This document shows, piece by piece, positions 8,801 to 10,222 of a DNA stretch of 10,222 bases. The position numbers and the translations under genes are program-made. This stretch comes from JANYCD01 sp043738625 (lineage in GTDB: Bacteria; Pseudomonadota; Gammaproteobacteria; Burkholderiales; Rhodocyclaceae): NCBI GenBank assembly GCA_043738625.1, contig JAYUFR010000258.1, positions 1 to 10,222 of the forward strand, written 5' to 3'. The notes beneath the pieces are model-generated. The model searched no databases. It saw nothing but the letters and a program-made list of their open reading frames with translations, and had not been told where the DNA came from. Numbering within the stretch: the first letter of the stretch is position 1; each line of letters begins with the position of its first letter.

Positions 8801-10222
8801 GTAAGCTTGTTGATATCACGCAACTTGGCCAGATCTTCATTCAATAATACTGGCTGATGGACTTCCAATCGCGGCGCTGGGTCGGTTTCATCAATGCCGA
8901 GCAGATTGGGCTTCGGCCCGATAAAACTGGCCAACGACATGACGATCTCTTCGCGGATCGGGTCGATCGGCGGGTTTGTGACCTGGGCAAAGAGCTGCTT
9001 GAAATAGTAGTAAAGCTGCTTGTTCTTCGAAGACAGTATGGGCAGCGCAGAATCATTGCCCATGGAACCTGTGGCTTCCTCGCCCTGTGCCGCCATTGGC
9101 TCCAGAATGAACTTGAGATCTTCCTGGCTGTAGCCAAAGGCCTGTTGCATGTCGAGCAGGCTTTCCCTGGGTTTCGGCCCAATTTTGCCTTCCGCCAGAT
9201 CGGCGAGGAAATAACGCGACTGTTCGATCCAGTGCCGGTATGGCTTGGCGGTCGATAGTGATTTCTTGAGTTCGAGGTCGTCAATGATGCGGCCCTGTTC
9301 CAAATCGATGAGGAACATCTTGCCCGGCTGCAAACGCCACTTCTTGACGATCTTGTTTTCAGGAAATGTCAGCACGCCCATTTCGGACGCCATCAACACA
9401 ATGTCGTCATCCGTGACCAAGTAGCGGGCAGGGCGCAGGCCATTGCGATCCAGCGTGGCTCCGATCTGACGACCATCGGTGAATGCTACTGCCGCTGGGC
9501 CATCCCACGGTTCCATCAGCGCCGCGTGATATTCGTAGAAGGCGCGACGTTCTTCATCCATCAGGGGATTGCCGGCCCATGCTTCGGGAATCAACAACAT
9601 CATGGCGTGGACAAGCGAGTAGCCGCCCATCAGCAGCAGTTCCAACGCATTATCGAAGGATGCCGAGTCCGACTGCCCCTCGACGATCAATGGCCAAAGC
9701 TTGTCAAGATCCTTGCCCAACAGCTCCGAAGCCATGGCCTTTTGCCGCGCGGCCATCCAGTTGATGTTGCCACGCACGGTATTGATTTCGCCGTTGTGGG
9801 CAATCATGCGGAACGGATGCGCCAAATCCCAGGTGGGGAAAGTATTGGTGGAGAAGCGTTGGTGCACCAACGCTAAAGCAGAGACAAGGCGTTGATCCTG
9901 CAGATCAAGGAAGTACTCACCCACTTGGTGCGCCAGCAGCATGCCCTTGTACACCAAAGTGCGCGAGGACAGTGAGGCTATATAGAACATCTTCCGATCG
10001 GCAATACTCAGCCGGCGCACTTCATGTTCTATGCGCTTGCGGATGACAAACAGTTTGCGTTCGAAAGCGTCCTGATCGTCGGACTCGCTGCCCTTGCCGA
10101 TGAACACCTGGCGAATAACCGGTTCAATGTCGCGAGCCGCAACAGCCAGCCCGTGATTGTCACGAGGAACATCGCGCCAGCCCAGAAAGTTCTGGCCCTC
10201 TTCACTTACGATGCGCGCCACG
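5899..10222 (-). CDS. gltB: Glutamate synthase (NADPH) large subunit (5' end cut by window edge)
   Basis: GltB is the GOGAT alpha subunit: its glutaminase domain releases ammonia from glutamine, which is channelled to the FMN site to aminate 2-oxoglutarate. 1,440 codons are visible, all in one intact frame. From the visible start: the rest of the class II amidotransferase domain, with VHQRFSTNTFPTW (119-131) and HNGEINT (142-148); a central linker domain; the FMN synthase domain with GKSNTGEGGED (ending near 803) and AGHDGGTGASP (Asp961); the 3Fe-4S ligands Cys1036, Cys1042 and Cys1047 in CIMMRKCHLNTCPVG; and the C-terminal GXGXG beta-helix (about 1180-1390). The nucleophile cysteine of the mature N-terminus is not in the window; by family comparison some 120 residues are missing. 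The GTG at 10221 is therefore an internal Val codon, not a start. gltD follows with a one-base overlap. Promoter and regulation lie outside the window. Confidence 0.97.
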   Translation of the reverse strand, partial: VARIVSEEGQNFLGWRDVPRDNHGLAVAARDIEPVIRQVFIGKGSESDDQDAFERKLFVIRKRIEHEVRRLSIADRKMFYIASLSSRTLVYKGMLLAHQVGEYFLDLQDQRLVSALALVHQRFSTNTFPTWDLAHPFRMIAHNGEINTVRGNINWMAARQKAMASELLGKDLDKLWPLIVEGQSDSASFDNALELLLMGGYSLVHAMMLLIPEAWAGNPLMDEERRAFYEYHAALMEPWDGPAAVAFTDGRQIGATLDRNGLRPARYLVTDDDIVLMASEMGVLTFPENKIVKKWRLQPGKMFLIDLEQGRIIDDLELKKSLSTAKPYRHWIEQSRYFLADLAEGKIGPKPRESLLDMQQAFGYSQEDLKFILEPMAAQGEEATGSMGNDSALPILSSKNKQLYYYFKQLFAQVTNPPIDPIREEIVMSLASFIGPKPNLLGIDETDPAPRLEVHQPVLLNEDLAKLRDINKLTKGCFKSLVLDITYLVSEGAAGCAEAIEQLSAAAEQSVADGYNVLILSDRNISRSRVAIPALLACSAVHRHLTGKGLRTSTGLVVDTGSAREVHQFALLAGYGAEAVCPWLALETIKNFSGADYKDAQKKFVKAVGKGLNKVMSKMGISTYQSYCGAQIFEAIGLNAGFISKYFTGTASQIEGIGLTEVAEEAVRTHLGAFSEDPVLNGMLDAGGEYAFRVRGEDHMWTPDTIAKLQHATRSGKYETYKEYAKLINDQSTRHMTLRGLFEIKPAASPVPIDEVESAKEIVKRFATGAMSLGSISTEAHTTLAVAMNRIGGKSNTGEGGEDPMRFKPVRAGQTLAEIIGKGRIERDLILKEGDSLRSKIKQVASGRFGVTAEYLASADQLQIKMAQGAKPGEGGQLPGHKVSEYIGFLRHSVPGVGLISPPPHHDIYSIEDLAQLIHDLKNGNPQASVSVKLVSEVGVGTVAAGVTKAKADHVVIAGHDGGTGASPLSSIKHAGTPWELGLAETQQTLVLNRLRGRIRLQADGQMKTGRDVIVAALLGADEFGFATAPLVVEGCIMMRKCHLNTCPVGVATQDPVLRKRFTGQPEHVVNFFFFVAEEVRELMAQIGIRKFDDLIGRADLLDTRHGIKHWKAKGLDFSKIFYMPPVLAGVARHQCEVQDHGLAKALDHTLIAQAMPALERKEKVVIEAVIRNLNRTCGTMLSHEVAKRYGHAGLPDDTITLKLSGTAGQSLGAFLARGVTMELTGEANDYVGKGLSGGRIVIKPPAAFKGKSEENIIVGNTVLYGAIAGEVYFSGVAGERFAVRNSGATAVVEGTGDHGCEYMTGGTVVVLGQTGRNFAAGMSGGVAYVLDEDGSFEKRCNLSMVALEAVSEDALMPETGELEGNGPVDVRHLGRADEELLKSLIEKHANYTGSARAEAILKKWSAWRGKFVKVMPHEYRRVLTSLAAAPKIVEQKEAA

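Noticed and set aside
10219..10221. GTG as the start codon of gltB
   Set aside because: The encoded sequence begins inside the amidotransferase domain and lacks its catalytic cysteine, so the true start lies beyond the right edge.

Overview
The window is a conserved housekeeping stretch of a bacterial chromosome, most likely from a betaproteobacterium. Three things point there: the tRNA-Tyr/tRNA-Gly/tRNA-Thr/tuf cluster typical of beta- and gammaproteobacteria; a small protein carrying the PhaM-type polyhydroxyalkanoate (PHA) granule signature, known mainly from betaproteobacteria; and proteobacterial-type GltB/GltD and GlmU. Base composition is moderately GC-rich. Nothing in it looks mobile, phage-derived or foreign. 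I cannot name a genus from this sequence alone.

Layout, left to right. Positions 1-1083 (minus) hold the first 361 codons of EF-Tu; the last ~35 codons lie beyond the left edge. Upstream of it, on the same strand, are tRNA-Thr(GGU), tRNA-Gly(UCC) and tRNA-Tyr(GUA), preceded by a near-consensus sigma-70 promoter (1494-1522). The arrangement reads as one tRNA-tuf transcript. A short plus-strand gene for a PhaM-like protein (1653-2024) diverges from that promoter. It converges on, and directly abuts, a minus-strand NAD-dependent 3-hydroxybutyryl-CoA dehydrogenase gene (2025-2873). Upstream of that is glmU (2986-4359), the bifunctional enzyme that makes UDP-N-acetylglucosamine. A strong intrinsic terminator (4372-4412) sits between glmU and the glutamate synthase pair gltB-gltD, where gltD (4433-5899) overlaps the end of gltB by one base. 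gltB (5899-10222) runs off the right edge, lacking roughly its first 120 codons, including the glutaminase nucleophile cysteine.

How the genes work together. GltB and GltD form the NADPH-dependent glutamate synthase of the GS-GOGAT nitrogen assimilation route. GlmU supplies UDP-GlcNAc for peptidoglycan and lipopolysaccharide. The dehydrogenase handles (S)-3-hydroxybutyryl/acetoacetyl-CoA, and the PhaM-like protein probably acts at PHA granules, so the facing pair may share a link to C4-CoA/PHA metabolism. The tRNA-tuf unit serves translation. All non-overlapping space longer than 60 bases is accounted for; no gap reaches 300 bases.

I looked for an undescribed system and did not find one. The points worth a second look are regulatory or architectural: the terminator placed 12 bases before the glmU start, the unusually short PhaM-like protein, the zero-spacing convergent junction and a perfect hairpin just beyond it.
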